This document shows positions 1 through 5,936 of a stretch of 5,994 bases of DNA, piece after piece. The position numbers and the translations under genes were made by a program. A model generated the notes under the pieces. It saw nothing but the letters and a program-made list of their open reading frames with translations. It was not told the origin of the DNA and ran no database searches. The stretch covers positions 1-5,994 of the forward strand of contig CASTQR010000106.1 of the NCBI GenBank assembly GCA_949451265.1, given 5' to 3'. The stretch comes from an uncultured Eubacteriales bacterium. Its GTDB lineage: Bacteria; Bacillota_A; Clostridia; Oscillospirales; Oscillospiraceae. Position 1 is the stretch's first letter; every line of letters begins with the position of its first letter.

Positions 1-103
1 GGGTGGCGTCCACGTCATGGGTGGGGGTGTTGGTCATGGACTGGATGGAAACGGGGGCGCCCCCGCCCAGGGGGACGCCGCCCACGTAAATTTTTCTCGT
101 CAT
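1..103 (-). CDS. ispG: 4-hydroxy-3-methylbut-2-enyl diphosphate synthase IspG (GcpE), N-terminal fragment
   Basis: Only the first 34 codons are in the window; the gene runs off the left edge. The start reads [20 protein letters not shown], followed by [14 protein letters not shown]. The [13 protein letters not shown] stretch is the conserved beginning of the IspG TIM-barrel domain. IspG is a cytosolic 4Fe-4S enzyme that reductively converts methylerythritol 2,4-cyclodiphosphate to HMBPP, the penultimate MEP-pathway step. Its C-terminal cluster-binding cysteines lie outside the window, so catalytic integrity cannot be judged. The ATG at 103-101 lies 12 bp after the rseP stop. A GGTGG ribosome-binding site about 5 nt upstream (TAGGCGGTGG) includes that stop codon, so it is probably co-transcribed and translationally linked with rseP. 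Recognition rests on the N-terminal motif plus the usual rseP-ispG adjacency in Clostridia. Confidence 0.93.
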   Translation of the reverse strand, partial: MTRKIYVGGVPLGGGAPVSIQSMTNTPTHDVDAT

Positions 104-115
104 GTCGGCCACCGC

Positions 116-1198
116 CTACACAAAAATGTTCCAGACGTCGTGGAGGGCGATCACCGCCATCAGCGCCAGCAGCACCACAAAGGCCCCGGCGTGGACATAG
201 CCCTCGTACTTCTCCGGAATGCGCCGCTTCGCCACGGCGTACAGGATCCCGTTCAGCAAGACGAAGAAGATCCGCCCGCCGTCCAGCGCCGGAATGGGCA
301 GCAGGTTCATCACCGCCAGGTTCACGGCGATGAGGGCCATCATGCTGAACACGCCCAGCACCCCCGCCAGGGCGGACTGGGTCTGGGCCTGGGCCTGCGT
401 CCCCATCTCGGACACCACGTCCACCACGCCGATGACCCCGGACAGCTCGGAGGGGGCCACCTTGCCCGTCACCAGATCCCCCAGGCTGATCCACACGATG
501 CGCACAAAGTCGATGGTCTCCGCGAATCCGGACGCGATCCGCTGGGGGATGGCGGCGTACCGCGTCTCCCCCATGACGATGCCGAAGCCCTTGGTGGCCT
601 GGCCCTCGTAGACGTACTCGAACCGCTTCATCTGTAAGTCGTCCAGCGCCACCCGCTCCCCGTTCCGATCCACCACCAGGTCCATGCCGTTCCCGTCGTT
701 CCGGCGGATGAAGAAGGAGGCGTCGCTGTTCACCAGGATGGGGTTCCCGTCCACGCTGAGGATGCGGTCGCCCACCATGAGGCCCGCCTCCCCCTGGTGC
801 TGGAAGCCGTCCACCAGCTCCGTCACCACCGGTACCGCCACCTGGGAGGAGCCCAGCGCCAGCGCCACCACGATCACCAGCCCCAGCAGGAAGTTCATGA
901 ACGAGCCCGCGCACAGGATGATAATCTTCTTCCAGCCCTTCTGCCGGGAGAAGGCCCGGGGGTCGCCGGTGTCCTCGTCCTCCCCCTCCATGGCGCAGTA
1001 GCCGCCCACGGGGAAGGCCCGTAGCGCATACAGCGTCTCCCCCTTTTGCCTGCTCCAAAGGGCGGGGCCCATACCGATGGCGAACTCGTTCACCTTCACC
1101 CCCAACAGCTTGGCGGTGATAAAGTGGCCGAACTCATGGATGGCGATCAGCACGCCGAACAGCACGATCACCAGCAGGATATACAAGAGCCTGATCAA
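116..1198 (-). CDS. rseP: RIP metalloprotease RseP (site-2 protease family)
   Basis: A 360-residue membrane-embedded zinc protease that cuts substrates within or near the membrane, such as anti-sigma factors or signal-peptide remnants in characterised relatives. The zinc motif HEFGH is at residues 21-25, at the end of the first hydrophobic segment. A second hydrophobic segment at about 92-116 carries AGSFMNFLLG, resembling the conserved GxxxN loop. A single PDZ-like domain spans roughly 118-200 (LMVGDRILSVDG at 140-151). The third metal-ligand motif NLLPIPALDGG is at 298-308, and a last membrane segment is at about 335-353. One PDZ domain and about 360 residues fit the Gram-positive form; E. 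coli RseP has two. The start is a TTG at 1198-1196, chosen because GAGGTGA lies 6 nt upstream, overlapping the dxr stop, and that in-frame stop (1207-1205) rules out an upstream start. The substrate is not predictable from this window. Confidence 0.96.
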   Translation of the reverse strand: MIRLLYILLVIVLFGVLIAIHEFGHFITAKLLGVKVNEFAIGMGPALWSRQKGETLYALRAFPVGGYCAMEGEDEDTGDPRAFSRQKGWKKIIILCAGSFMNFLLGLVIVVALALGSSQVAVPVVTELVDGFQHQGEAGLMVGDRILSVDGNPILVNSDASFFIRRNDGNGMDLVVDRNGERVALDDLQMKRFEYVYEGQATKGFGIVMGETRYAAIPQRIASGFAETIDFVRIVWISLGDLVTGKVAPSELSGVIGVVDVVSEMGTQAQAQTQSALAGVLGVFSMMALIAVNLAVMNLLPIPALDGGRIFFVLLNGILYAVAKRRIPEKYEGYVHAGAFVVLLALMAVIALHDVWNIFV

Positions 1199-1204
1199 AA
1201 CGCG

Positions 1205-2353
1205 TCACCTCACAGAATCATAGGCCGCCTCTCGGGCGGCACGGTCGGCCTCCAGAATTTCCTCCAACTCCGGCGCGTCCACCACGGGCACCCGTTTCAG
1301 GGCGCTTTCCACCAGCCGGGGGATGTCCCCGAAGCCGATTTTGTCCTCCAGGAACAGCCCCACCGCCGCCTCGTTGGCCCCGTTGAGAATGGCGGTGGAG
1401 GTGCCGCCCCGCGCCGCGCACTCCAGGGCCAGCCCCAAACACCGGAACGCCTCCGGATCCGGCTTTTGAAAGGTGAGCGGCGGGCAGGCCAGCAGATCCA
1501 AGGGCTTGGCGGGGCCGGGGGCCCGCTCCGGCCAGGTCAGGGCGTACTGGATGGGCAGGCGCATATCCGCGCTGCCCAGCTGGGCCAGGATGGCCCCGTC
1601 CTCGAACTCCACCAGGGAGTGGACAATGCTCTCCCGGTGGATCACGATCTGTATCTTCTCCGGGGGCATGGAGTAGAGCCGCATGGCCTCGATGAACTCC
1701 AGCCCCTTGTTCATCAGGGTAGCGGAGTCGATGGTGATTTTCTGCCCCATGGCCCAGTTGGGGTGCTTTAACGCCTGGGCCTTGGTCACCCGGGCCAGCT
1801 CCTCCCGGCTTTTGCCGAAGAAGGGCCCGCCGGAGGCGGTGAGGATCAGCCGCCGCACCTGGCCCCGGTCTTGGCAGCCCTGGAGGCATTGGAAGATGGC
1901 GGAGTGCTCCGAGTCCACGGGGACGATCTCCGCCCCCTTCTCCCGGGCCCGGGCCATCACCAGCTCCCCGGCGCACACCAGGGTCTCCTTGTTGGCCAGG
2001 GCGATGCGCTTGCCCCCGTCGATGGCGGCCAGAGTAGGCTCCAGCCCCGCCACCCCCACGATGGCGGTCACCACCGTGTCCGCCTCAGGCAGGGCCGCCG
2101 CTTCCAGCAGCCCCTCCTGCCCGGACAGCACCTTCACCCCCGTGTCCGCCAGCCGCGTGCGCAGCTCGGCAGCGGCGCCCTCGTCCACCGCCACCGCCAG
2201 CCTGGGGCGGAATTTCCGGGCCTGCTCCTCCGCCAGCTTGACACTCCGGTTCACCGTGATAGCCGCCACCTGGTGGCCGCAGGCTTCCGCCACGTCCAGC
2301 GTCTGCCGCCCGATGGAGCCGCTGGAGCCTAAAATGGACAGCGTCCGCCTCAT
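1205..2353 (-). CDS. dxr: 1-deoxy-D-xylulose 5-phosphate reductoisomerase
   Basis: A cytosolic enzyme of 382 residues (usual length about 380-400). It performs the first committed MEP-pathway step, NADPH- and divalent-metal-dependent conversion of DXP to 2-C-methyl-D-erythritol 4-phosphate. The NADPH site ILGSSGSIGRQTLD is at residues 7-20 and ALANKETLV at 118-126. The metal ligands are D147 and E149 (VDSEHSAIFQ) and E219 (MNKGLEFIEA), matching E. coli D150, E152 and E231. Substrate residues S174 (TASGGPF), H197 (KHPNW), N215 and K216 are present, as is the C-terminal LNGANEAAV at 323-331. All catalytic residues look intact. The start is the ATG at 2353-2351, which overlaps the cdsA TGA by 4 bp (ATGA). 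An in-frame ATG 10 codons upstream would lie inside cdsA and precede the Rossmann strand with non-conserved sequence. The stop is in frame with the following rseP. Confidence 0.98.
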   Translation of the reverse strand: MRRTLSILGSSGSIGRQTLDVAEACGHQVAAITVNRSVKLAEEQARKFRPRLAVAVDEGAAAELRTRLADTGVKVLSGQEGLLEAAALPEADTVVTAIVGVAGLEPTLAAIDGGKRIALANKETLVCAGELVMARAREKGAEIVPVDSEHSAIFQCLQGCQDRGQVRRLILTASGGPFFGKSREELARVTKAQALKHPNWAMGQKITIDSATLMNKGLEFIEAMRLYSMPPEKIQIVIHRESIVHSLVEFEDGAILAQLGSADMRLPIQYALTWPERAPGPAKPLDLLACPPLTFQKPDPEAFRCLGLALECAARGGTSTAILNGANEAAVGLFLEDKIGFGDIPRLVESALKRVPVVDAPELEEILEADRAAREAAYDSVR

Positions 2354-3189
2354 GCCGCCACCGCCCCGAACACCGGCAGGCACTGGACGATGAACAGCAC
2401 CACCGGCCCGCAGAACATCATGCTGTCAAAGCGGTCCAGCATACCGCCGTGGCCGGGCAGAAGGTGGCCAAAGTCCTTCACCCCATACTGCCGCTTCACG
2501 AAGGAGAAGGCCAAGTCGCCCACCTCGGTGGCCAGCGCTCCGAACAGCCCGCACAGGGCCAGGGACAGCAGATTCACCGGGGCCCGGGCGATCTCCCCGG
2601 CCACCAGCCCGTACAGCAGGGCGAACACGATGCCGGACACAAAGCCGCCGATGTACCCCTCCACGCTCTTGTTGGGGCTGACCTGGGTGACGCCCCGGTG
2701 CTTCCCCAGGAACACCCCGGCGAAGTAGGCCCCCGCGTCGGTGACGAAGGTCAGCAGCACCGCCAGCAACACCAGATACTTCCCGTTCTCCAAACACCGC
2801 AGCTCCACCAGCGCCGCCAGGGCCAGGGGGATGATCACCCCCCCGAACAGGCACACCAGCACCTGCTGGAAGCCCACCGGCGCGCTGTGCCCGTCATAGG
2901 CCCGGATGGCGCACCAGAAGCACACCGCCGTCACCACAAAGGCGCACAGGTTCACGTAGGCGGTGCCCAGCCCCGCCCAGCTGCCCAGGGGCAGCGCTGC
3001 CGCGGACAGGATGGCGGCGGCCTTCATGGGCGGGGTGACCTTCCCCTCCCCTGTGGCCCGCAGCAGCTCGAAGCAGGCCATGGCCGCGATGAAGCACACC
3101 ACCGCCGTCCAGGCGATGGCGGGCGGCACCAGCATCACCGCCAGCAGCGCCGGGACGAAGATCACCGCCACTAAAATCCGTTTCGCCAT
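2350..3189 (-). CDS. cdsA: Phosphatidate cytidylyltransferase (CDP-diacylglycerol synthase)
   Basis: A 279-residue polytopic membrane enzyme that transfers CMP from CTP to phosphatidic acid, giving CDP-diacylglycerol for phosphatidylglycerol and other acidic phospholipids. Successive hydrophobic segments cover most of the protein, beginning at residues 5-40. The family signature occupies residues 229-255 with every hallmark residue: S229, K232-R233, K238-D239, G241, P245, H247-G248-G249, D252-R253 and D255. Upstream, FVTDAGAYFAG at 148-158 and SPNKSVEG at 171-178 are the conserved catalytic-side motifs. The length is normal for bacteria. The start at 3189 is preferred over an in-frame ATG at 3204 because GGAGGTG lies 6 nt before it. 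That ribosome-binding site is within the last codons of uppS, whose stop is 1 nt away. The 3' end overlaps dxr by 4 bp. Confidence 0.97.
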   Translation of the reverse strand: MAKRILVAVIFVPALLAVMLVPPAIAWTAVVCFIAAMACFELLRATGEGKVTPPMKAAAILSAAALPLGSWAGLGTAYVNLCAFVVTAVCFWCAIRAYDGHSAPVGFQQVLVCLFGGVIIPLALAALVELRCLENGKYLVLLAVLLTFVTDAGAYFAGVFLGKHRGVTQVSPNKSVEGYIGGFVSGIVFALLYGLVAGEIARAPVNLLSLALCGLFGALATEVGDLAFSFVKRQYGVKDFGHLLPGHGGMLDRFDSMMFCGPVVLFIVQCLPVFGAVAA

Positions 3190-3190
3190 G

Positions 3191-3943
3191 TCACACACCT
3201 CCATACCGGCGGGAGCGGCCCTGGTAGGCCGCCAGCGCCCGGAGTAATTCGTCCTTGCTGAAATCGGGCCACAGCACATCGGTAAAGTAGTATTCCGCAT
3301 AGGCGGACTGCCAGAGCAGGAAATTGGAGATGCGCACCTCGCCGCTGGGCCGGATGATGAGATCCGGGTCGGGCACCCCGGCGGAGTAGAGGTAGCCCCC
3401 GAAGGCGTCCTCCGTCAGGTGGGACGGGTCGGCCCGGCCCTCCGCGCAGTCCAGGGCGAAGGCCTTCGCCGCACGGAGAATCTCGTCCCGGCCCCCATAG
3501 TTCAGGCAGATGTTCACCTGGCAGCCGTCGTACCCCTTGGAGATCTCCTCCGTCTCATGGCACAGGGCCTGGAGATGGGGGGCCAGGAGGGACAGGTCGC
3601 CGAAAAAGGCCATCTTCACCTTGTCCCTCGCCATGGTCTCGATGGCCTCGTGGAGGTACTTCTCCAGCAGCTTCATGATGGAGGCCACCTCGTCGGCGGG
3701 CCGCTTCCAGTTCTCAGTGGAGAAGGCGTACACCGTCAGGTACTCCAGCCCCAGCTCCCTGGCGAAAGTGGCGATGGTGCGGAAGGTCTCCGCCCCGATC
3801 CGGTGGCCCGCCTTCCGGGGCAGGCCCCGCTTTTTGGCCCAGCGGCCGTTCCCGTCCATGATGATGGCCACGTGGCGGGGCAGGCGGTCCAGATCCACCT
3901 CCGGGGCCTTGCGGCGGCGAAAGAATGCCATAAATTCACCCAT
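3191..3943 (-). CDS. uppS: Isoprenyl transferase (undecaprenyl diphosphate synthase, cis-prenyltransferase)
   Basis: A 250-residue cytosolic, membrane-associated cis-prenyltransferase. It extends farnesyl diphosphate with isopentenyl diphosphate to the C55 carrier lipid used for peptidoglycan and other wall polymers. Family motifs appear in order: IIMDGNGRWAKKRG at residues 27-40 with the Mg-binding aspartate D30, GHRIG at 46-50, AFSTENW at 73-79, LNYGGRDEI at 147-155, and the diphosphate-binding region DLIIRPSGEVRISNFLLWQ at 194-212 with arginines R198 and R204. Membership is clear; exact product length cannot be read from sequence. The start is uncertain: the ATG at 3943 has a TAGG 5 nt upstream, while the in-frame ATG at 3931 has GGGTGA 4 nt upstream and gives a 246-residue protein beginning MAFFRRRK. 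The hairpin spacer separates it from frr. Confidence 0.97.
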   Translation of the reverse strand: MGEFMAFFRRRKAPEVDLDRLPRHVAIIMDGNGRWAKKRGLPRKAGHRIGAETFRTIATFARELGLEYLTVYAFSTENWKRPADEVASIMKLLEKYLHEAIETMARDKVKMAFFGDLSLLAPHLQALCHETEEISKGYDGCQVNICLNYGGRDEILRAAKAFALDCAEGRADPSHLTEDAFGGYLYSAGVPDPDLIIRPSGEVRISNFLLWQSAYAEYYFTDVLWPDFSKDELLRALAAYQGRSRRYGGV

Positions 3944-3967
3944 CCTAACCTATGTGAGAGTATTGAC

Positions 3968-3991
3968 AAAAAAGAACCCGGCAAACCCCGG
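3968..3991 (-). terminator. Weak hairpin plus T-tract upstream of uppS, possible terminator tail
   Basis: Read on the minus strand, CCGG, a GGTTTG loop and CCGG form a 4-bp stem (3988-3991 with 3978-3981), followed by GTTCTTTTTT. The T-tract has the right strand and position for intrinsic termination after frr. However, the stem directly next to it is short, and the strong hairpin (3995-4027) ends about 18 nt before the T-tract. CCGGGGTT and CCGGGTT also form an imperfect direct repeat here. Termination may be partial or absent. Confidence 0.35.
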
Positions 3992-3994
3992 ACA

Positions 3995-4027
3995 GCACAC
4001 AAGGGGGGCGCGCCCCCCTTGCTGTGT
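3995..4027. repeat. Strong GC-rich inverted repeat in the frr-uppS spacer
   Basis: AAGGGGGGCGCGCCCCCCTT at 4001-4020 is a perfect 20-bp palindrome. It extends outward through GCACAC (3995-4000) pairing with G-TGTGT (4021 and 4023-4027), with one bulged C at 4022 and an outermost G-T wobble. The RNA stem would be about 14 bp on either strand with a CGCG loop. An alternative outer stem pairs ACAGC (3992-3996) with GCTGT (4021-4025), leaving ACAC bulged. It is the only sizeable gap in an otherwise tightly packed operon. It could be a terminator or processing stem after frr, or one copy of a dispersed palindromic repeat. The structure is certain; the role is inferred. Confidence 0.85.
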
Positions 4028-4041
4028 ACCGTGCGGTTCGC

Positions 4042-4596
4042 TTACACCGCCATCAGTTCCTTTTCCTTGGCTGCGGTGAGGGCGTCGATCTCCTTGCAGC
4101 GCCTGTCGGTGAGGTCCTGGAGCTCCTTCTCGTCCTCCTTGCGGTCGTCCTCGGTGATCTCGGACTTCTTCTCCAGGGCCTTCAGCTTCTCCATGGCGTC
4201 CCGGCGGATGTTGCGGATGGCCACCTTGCCGTTCTCCCCGTACTTGCGCACCTGTTTGGTGAGCTCCACACGGCGCTCCTCGGTGAGCTGGGGGAAGGCC
4301 AGGCGGATCACCCGCCCGTCGTTCTGGGGGTTGATGCCCAGGTCGGAGGTCTGGATGGCCTTCTCGATAGCCCTGAGGATGGACGCGTCCCAGGGCTGGA
4401 TCTGGAGGGTGCGGGGGTCGGGGGTGGAGATGCTGGCCACCTGCTGGATTGGGGTGGGGGTGCCGTAGTACTCCACCTGGATCCGGTCCAGCACGCCGGC
4501 GTTGGCCCGGCCCGCCCGGACGCTGGCAAAGTCGCCCTTCACCGATTCGATGGTCTTACCCATTTTCTCGTCGTAGGCCTTGCAGAACTCGTTCAT
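4042..4596 (-). CDS. frr: Ribosome recycling factor
   Basis: A 184-residue tRNA-shaped cytosolic protein. With EF-G it splits the post-termination ribosome so subunits can be reused. The usual family length is about 185. The N-terminal helix contains [20 protein letters not shown] (18-37), the conserved RAGRA hinge region. Then come [17 protein letters not shown] (41-57), the beta-domain segment [18 protein letters not shown] (64-81), [10 protein letters not shown] (85-94) and [13 protein letters not shown] (97-109). The long charged C-terminal helix ([18 protein letters not shown] and onward from 117) ends in KEKELMAV. The start ATG overlaps the pyrH stop by 4 bp (ATGA) and has AGGAGG 7 nt upstream inside the pyrH end, so translation is coupled to pyrH. 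The gene ends in TAA, followed by the strong hairpin. The pyrH-frr order is standard across Firmicutes. Confidence 0.98.
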   Translation of the reverse strand: MNEFCKAYDEKMGKTIESVKGDFASVRAGRANAGVLDRIQVEYYGTPTPIQQVASISTPDPRTLQIQPWDASILRAIEKAIQTSDLGINPQNDGRVIRLAFPQLTEERRVELTKQVRKYGENGKVAIRNIRRDAMEKLKALEKKSEITEDDRKEDEKELQDLTDRRCKEIDALTAAKEKELMAV

Positions 4597-5318
4597 TTTA
4601 CTTCCTCCTTCACAATGGTGCCGATCTTCTCCCCGTGGATGGCCCGGAGGATGTTCTCCGGGTCCTTCAGCGCAAAGAGGATGATCGGGATATTGTTGTC
4701 CATGCACAGGGACGTGGCGGTGGAGTCCATCACCCCAAGGCGGTTGGCCAGCACATCGTCGTAGGAGATGCTGTCGTACTTCACCGCCTCCGGGTCCTTG
4801 AGGGGGTCGGCGCTGTATACGCCGTCCACGTTTTTCGCCAGCAGGATGATCTCCGCGCCGATCTCCGCCGCCCGCAGCACCGCGGCGGTGTCGGTGGAGA
4901 AGAAGGGGCTTCCGGTGCCGCAGCCGAAGATGACCACCCGGCCCTTCTCCAGATGCCGGACGGCCCGGGAGCGGATGTAGGGCTCGGCGATGGACTTCAT
5001 CTCGATGGCGGTCTGCACCCGCACGTCCACCCCCTTGTTCTCCAGCACGTCCGCCAGAGCCAGGCAGTTGATGGTGGTGGCCAGCATACCCATGTGGTCG
5101 GCCCGGGTGCGGTTGCTCATGCCCCGGCCGTCCTTGAGCCCCCGCCAGAAGTTTCCGCCGCCCACCACGATGCCCACCTGGGCGCCCTCGGCGGCGCAGC
5201 GGGCCACCACATCGCACACCTTCTCGATCACGTCAAAGTCCAGCCCCCGGCCGGCTGTCCCCCCAAGGGCTTCGCCGCTCACCTTCAGCAGGACGCGCTT
5301 GTACTTCAGCTCACTCAT
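4593..5318 (-). CDS. pyrH: UMP kinase
   Basis: A 241-residue cytosolic amino-acid-kinase-fold enzyme that phosphorylates UMP to UDP with ATP. It works as a hexamer and is typically inhibited by UTP and activated by GTP. Motifs: LLKVSGEAL at residues 10-18 with catalytic lysine K12, [10 protein letters not shown] at 51-60, [10 protein letters not shown] at 72-81, the UMP-binding [16 protein letters not shown] at 131-146, AKNVDGVY at 161-168, and [19 protein letters not shown] at 194-212. The start at 5318 fits the family ([16 protein letters not shown]) and has GTGAGG 5 nt upstream. The in-frame ATG at 5342 has no ribosome-binding site and adds eight non-conserved residues. It is the first gene of the minus-strand operon, overlapping frr by 4 bp. 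In many bacteria it lies downstream of rpsB-tsf on the same strand; here rpsB points the opposite way. Confidence 0.98.
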   Translation of the reverse strand: MSELKYKRVLLKVSGEALGGTAGRGLDFDVIEKVCDVVARCAAEGAQVGIVVGGGNFWRGLKDGRGMSNRTRADHMGMLATTINCLALADVLENKGVDVRVQTAIEMKSIAEPYIRSRAVRHLEKGRVVIFGCGTGSPFFSTDTAAVLRAAEIGAEIILLAKNVDGVYSADPLKDPEAVKYDSISYDDVLANRLGVMDSTATSLCMDNNIPIILFALKDPENILRAIHGEKIGTIVKEEVK

Positions 5319-5354
5319 GACTCCCTCACGCTCCCATCCCAAATTTTTTCACGT

Positions 5355-5394
5355 GCCCCTATTTTATACTAAAACCTCCCATTTGCATAGGGGC
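5355..5394. repeat. 8-bp inverted repeat GCCCCTAT / ATAGGGGC flanking the pyrH -10
   Basis: GCCCCTAT at 5355-5362 is perfectly mirrored by ATAGGGGC at 5387-5394, with 24 bp between and about three helical turns (32 bp) from arm to arm. The arms bracket the candidate pyrH -10 box. Such spacing could suit a looped or paired operator; no regulator can be named. Chance is possible for 8 bp, but the position is suggestive. Confidence 0.5.
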
Positions 5395-5396
5395 AA
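5363..5396 (-). promoter_or_regulatory. Candidate promoter for the pyrH operon
   Basis: On the minus strand a good -10 hexamer TATAAA (5368-5363) lies about 45 nt before the pyrH start and would give a leader of about 38 nt. The -35 is poor: at 16-18 nt spacing only CTATGC, CCTATG or CCCTAT are found, and the better TTGCCC (5396-5391) is 22 nt away. The promoter may therefore be weak or need an activator, and inverted repeats overlap it. No better alternative was seen between 5319 and 5430. Confidence 0.45.
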
Positions 5397-5398
5397 AT
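5381..5398. repeat. Inverted repeat ATTTGC-N6-GCAAAT over the pyrH -35 region
   Basis: ATTTGC (5381-5386) and GCAAAT (5393-5398) are exact inverted copies 6 bp apart, an 18-bp operator-like dyad located where RNA polymerase would contact the pyrH -35 region. It overlaps the right arm of the 5355-5394 repeat. Immediately beyond is GAAAATTTTC (5400-5409), a perfect 10-bp A/T palindrome. The stretch is much richer in A/T than its surroundings, as expected of a regulatory region. Confidence 0.5.
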
Positions 5399-5436
5399 TG
5401 AAAATTTTCCGTGTATTTTCCCGTGCCGCCCGCCAC

Positions 5437-5466
5437 GTATAGTGGGACGGGCCCCCCTCATACATT
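5437..5466 (+). promoter_or_regulatory. Candidate promoter for the YlmC/YmxH-family gene, sporulation sigma-E-like
   Basis: GTATAGT (5437-5443), 15 nt, then CATACATT (5459-5466) resembles the Bacillus sigma-E pattern, an ATA-containing -35 about 17 nt from a CATACAhT -10. Transcription would start around 5472, leaving a short leader holding AGGAGG (5482-5487). A different reading is a sigma-A promoter with TATAGT (5438-5443) as -10; its -35 would be weak (TTTTCC, 16 nt upstream). The family's link to sporulation favours the first reading, but a site this short can occur by chance. Confidence 0.4.
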
Positions 5467-5494
5467 GATAGGGATTGAGAAAGGAGGCCATACT

Positions 5495-5761
5495 ATGATC
5501 TGCCGCATCGCGGAGCTGCAATATAAGGAGGTCATCGACATCTCCGACGGCACCCGGTATGGGTTCGTGGAGGACGTGGAGCTGGATCCGGACCGGGGGG
5601 CCATCGAGAGCATTGTGGTGGGGGGCCGCTCCCGCCTGTTCGGCCTGCTGGGCCGGGAGCCGGACCAGGTGTTCCCCTGGCCCTCCGTCAAGCGGTTTGG
5701 GGAGGACATCATCCTGGTGGAGGGCCGCGCCCGCAGCAGCCGGGACCGAAACCGCCGCTGA
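5495..5761 (+). CDS. YlmC/YmxH family sporulation protein (PRC-barrel)
   Basis: A small 88-residue soluble protein. MICRIAELQYKEVIDISDGT (1-20), then YGFVEDVELDPDRGAIESIVV (22-42) and a closing beta-rich segment (LLGREPDQVFPWPSVKRFGEDIILVE, 51-76), match the single PRC-barrel fold of the YlmC/YmxH group, found mainly in endospore formers. The basic tail RARSSRDRNRR (78-88) is variable. There is no signal peptide or membrane segment. The molecular role is not established; PRC-barrels commonly mediate protein or RNA contacts. The ATG at 5495 has AGGAGG 7 nt upstream; a longer in-frame version from the GTG at 5411 lacks such a site and is not conserved-looking. It is transcribed towards rpsB, with no clear terminator between, and divergently from pyrH. 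Whether it is the YlmC or YmxH orthologue cannot be decided here. Confidence 0.9.
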   Translation: MICRIAELQYKEVIDISDGTRYGFVEDVELDPDRGAIESIVVGGRSRLFGLLGREPDQVFPWPSVKRFGEDIILVEGRARSSRDRNRR

Positions 5762-5796
5762 AACACAATTTTTTTGGAAAAACCCGCAAAAAGCTC

Positions 5797-5825
5797 TTGC
5801 GTTTCCTGTCCGCGCGTGATAGAAT
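5797..5825 (+). promoter_or_regulatory. Sigma-A promoter of rpsB
   Basis: TTGCGT (5797-5802), a 17-nt spacer and TAGAAT (5820-5825), with an extended -10 TG at 5817-5818, form the best housekeeping promoter in the window. The expected start is near 5832, giving a leader of about 105 nt before rpsB. The strength fits a ribosomal protein operon. An imperfect hairpin, GCAA (5786-5789) with TTGC (5797-5800), overlaps the -35. Confidence 0.8.
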
Positions 5826-5831
5826 GTTCCG

Positions 5832-5936
5832 GATTCCGCACGGGAGCGGATCTTTCGTCCGGTGCCCTCCCCGGAGGGCGGGCGGGAGGGATGAGGCTCC
5901 CGGAGGTACAAAACCAAAACTTAGGAGGAAACAACC
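5832..5936 (+). promoter_or_regulatory. Structured 5' leader of rpsB
   Basis: Three local hairpins precede the ribosome-binding site. They are TCCGC/GCGGA (5835-5839 with 5846-5850, extendable by G-C and A-U across one bulged T), GCCCTC/GAGGGC with a CCCG tetraloop (5864-5869 with 5874-5879), and CGGGAG/CTCCCG with an 8-nt loop (5883-5888 with 5897-5902). The rest, 5908-5936, is A/C-rich and open, exposing AGGAGG at 5923-5928. Autogenous control of rpsB through its leader by S2 is known in other bacteria; whether this leader does so is inference. No T-tract follows any stem, so attenuation is not indicated. Confidence 0.4.

Noticed and set aside
1046..1771. Long open frame on the plus strand opposite dxr (241 codons), and similar ones at 17-637, 1683-2393, 2449-3174, 3419-4468, 4024-4764 and 4449-5372
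   Set aside because: These are antisense or off-frame shadows of highly conserved genes in GC-rich DNA, where stop codons are rare. Their translations are low-complexity (His/Gln/Gly/Arg-rich) and show no recognisable domains.
3190..3300. Longer cdsA start at 3300 or 3204
   Set aside because: The added residues are the uppS end read out of frame, and the best ribosome-binding site serves the ATG at 3189.
3791..3840. RPSGE instead of RTSGE in the UppS signature as a possible functional change
   Set aside because: A proline at this position is, as far as I know, a common variant in this family; both substrate arginines (R198, R204) are intact. The signature itself lies nearer the gene's 3' end than these coordinates and needs no separate entry.
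3963..3991. TTGACA on the plus strand as a -35 box
   Set aside because: No -10-like hexamer lies 16-18 nt downstream (the region is CCCCGG), and no plus-strand gene follows.
4597..5217. Apparent long N-terminal extension of frr through pyrH in another frame
   Set aside because: The extension is an out-of-frame reading of pyrH, Gly/Arg-rich and without motifs. The real frr start at 4596 has AGGAGG and the ATGA overlap.
5762..5796. Terminator between the YlmC/YmxH-family gene and rpsB
   Set aside because: TTTTTTTGGAAAAA is only an A/T hairpin without a GC stem, and the T-run precedes rather than follows any stable stem.
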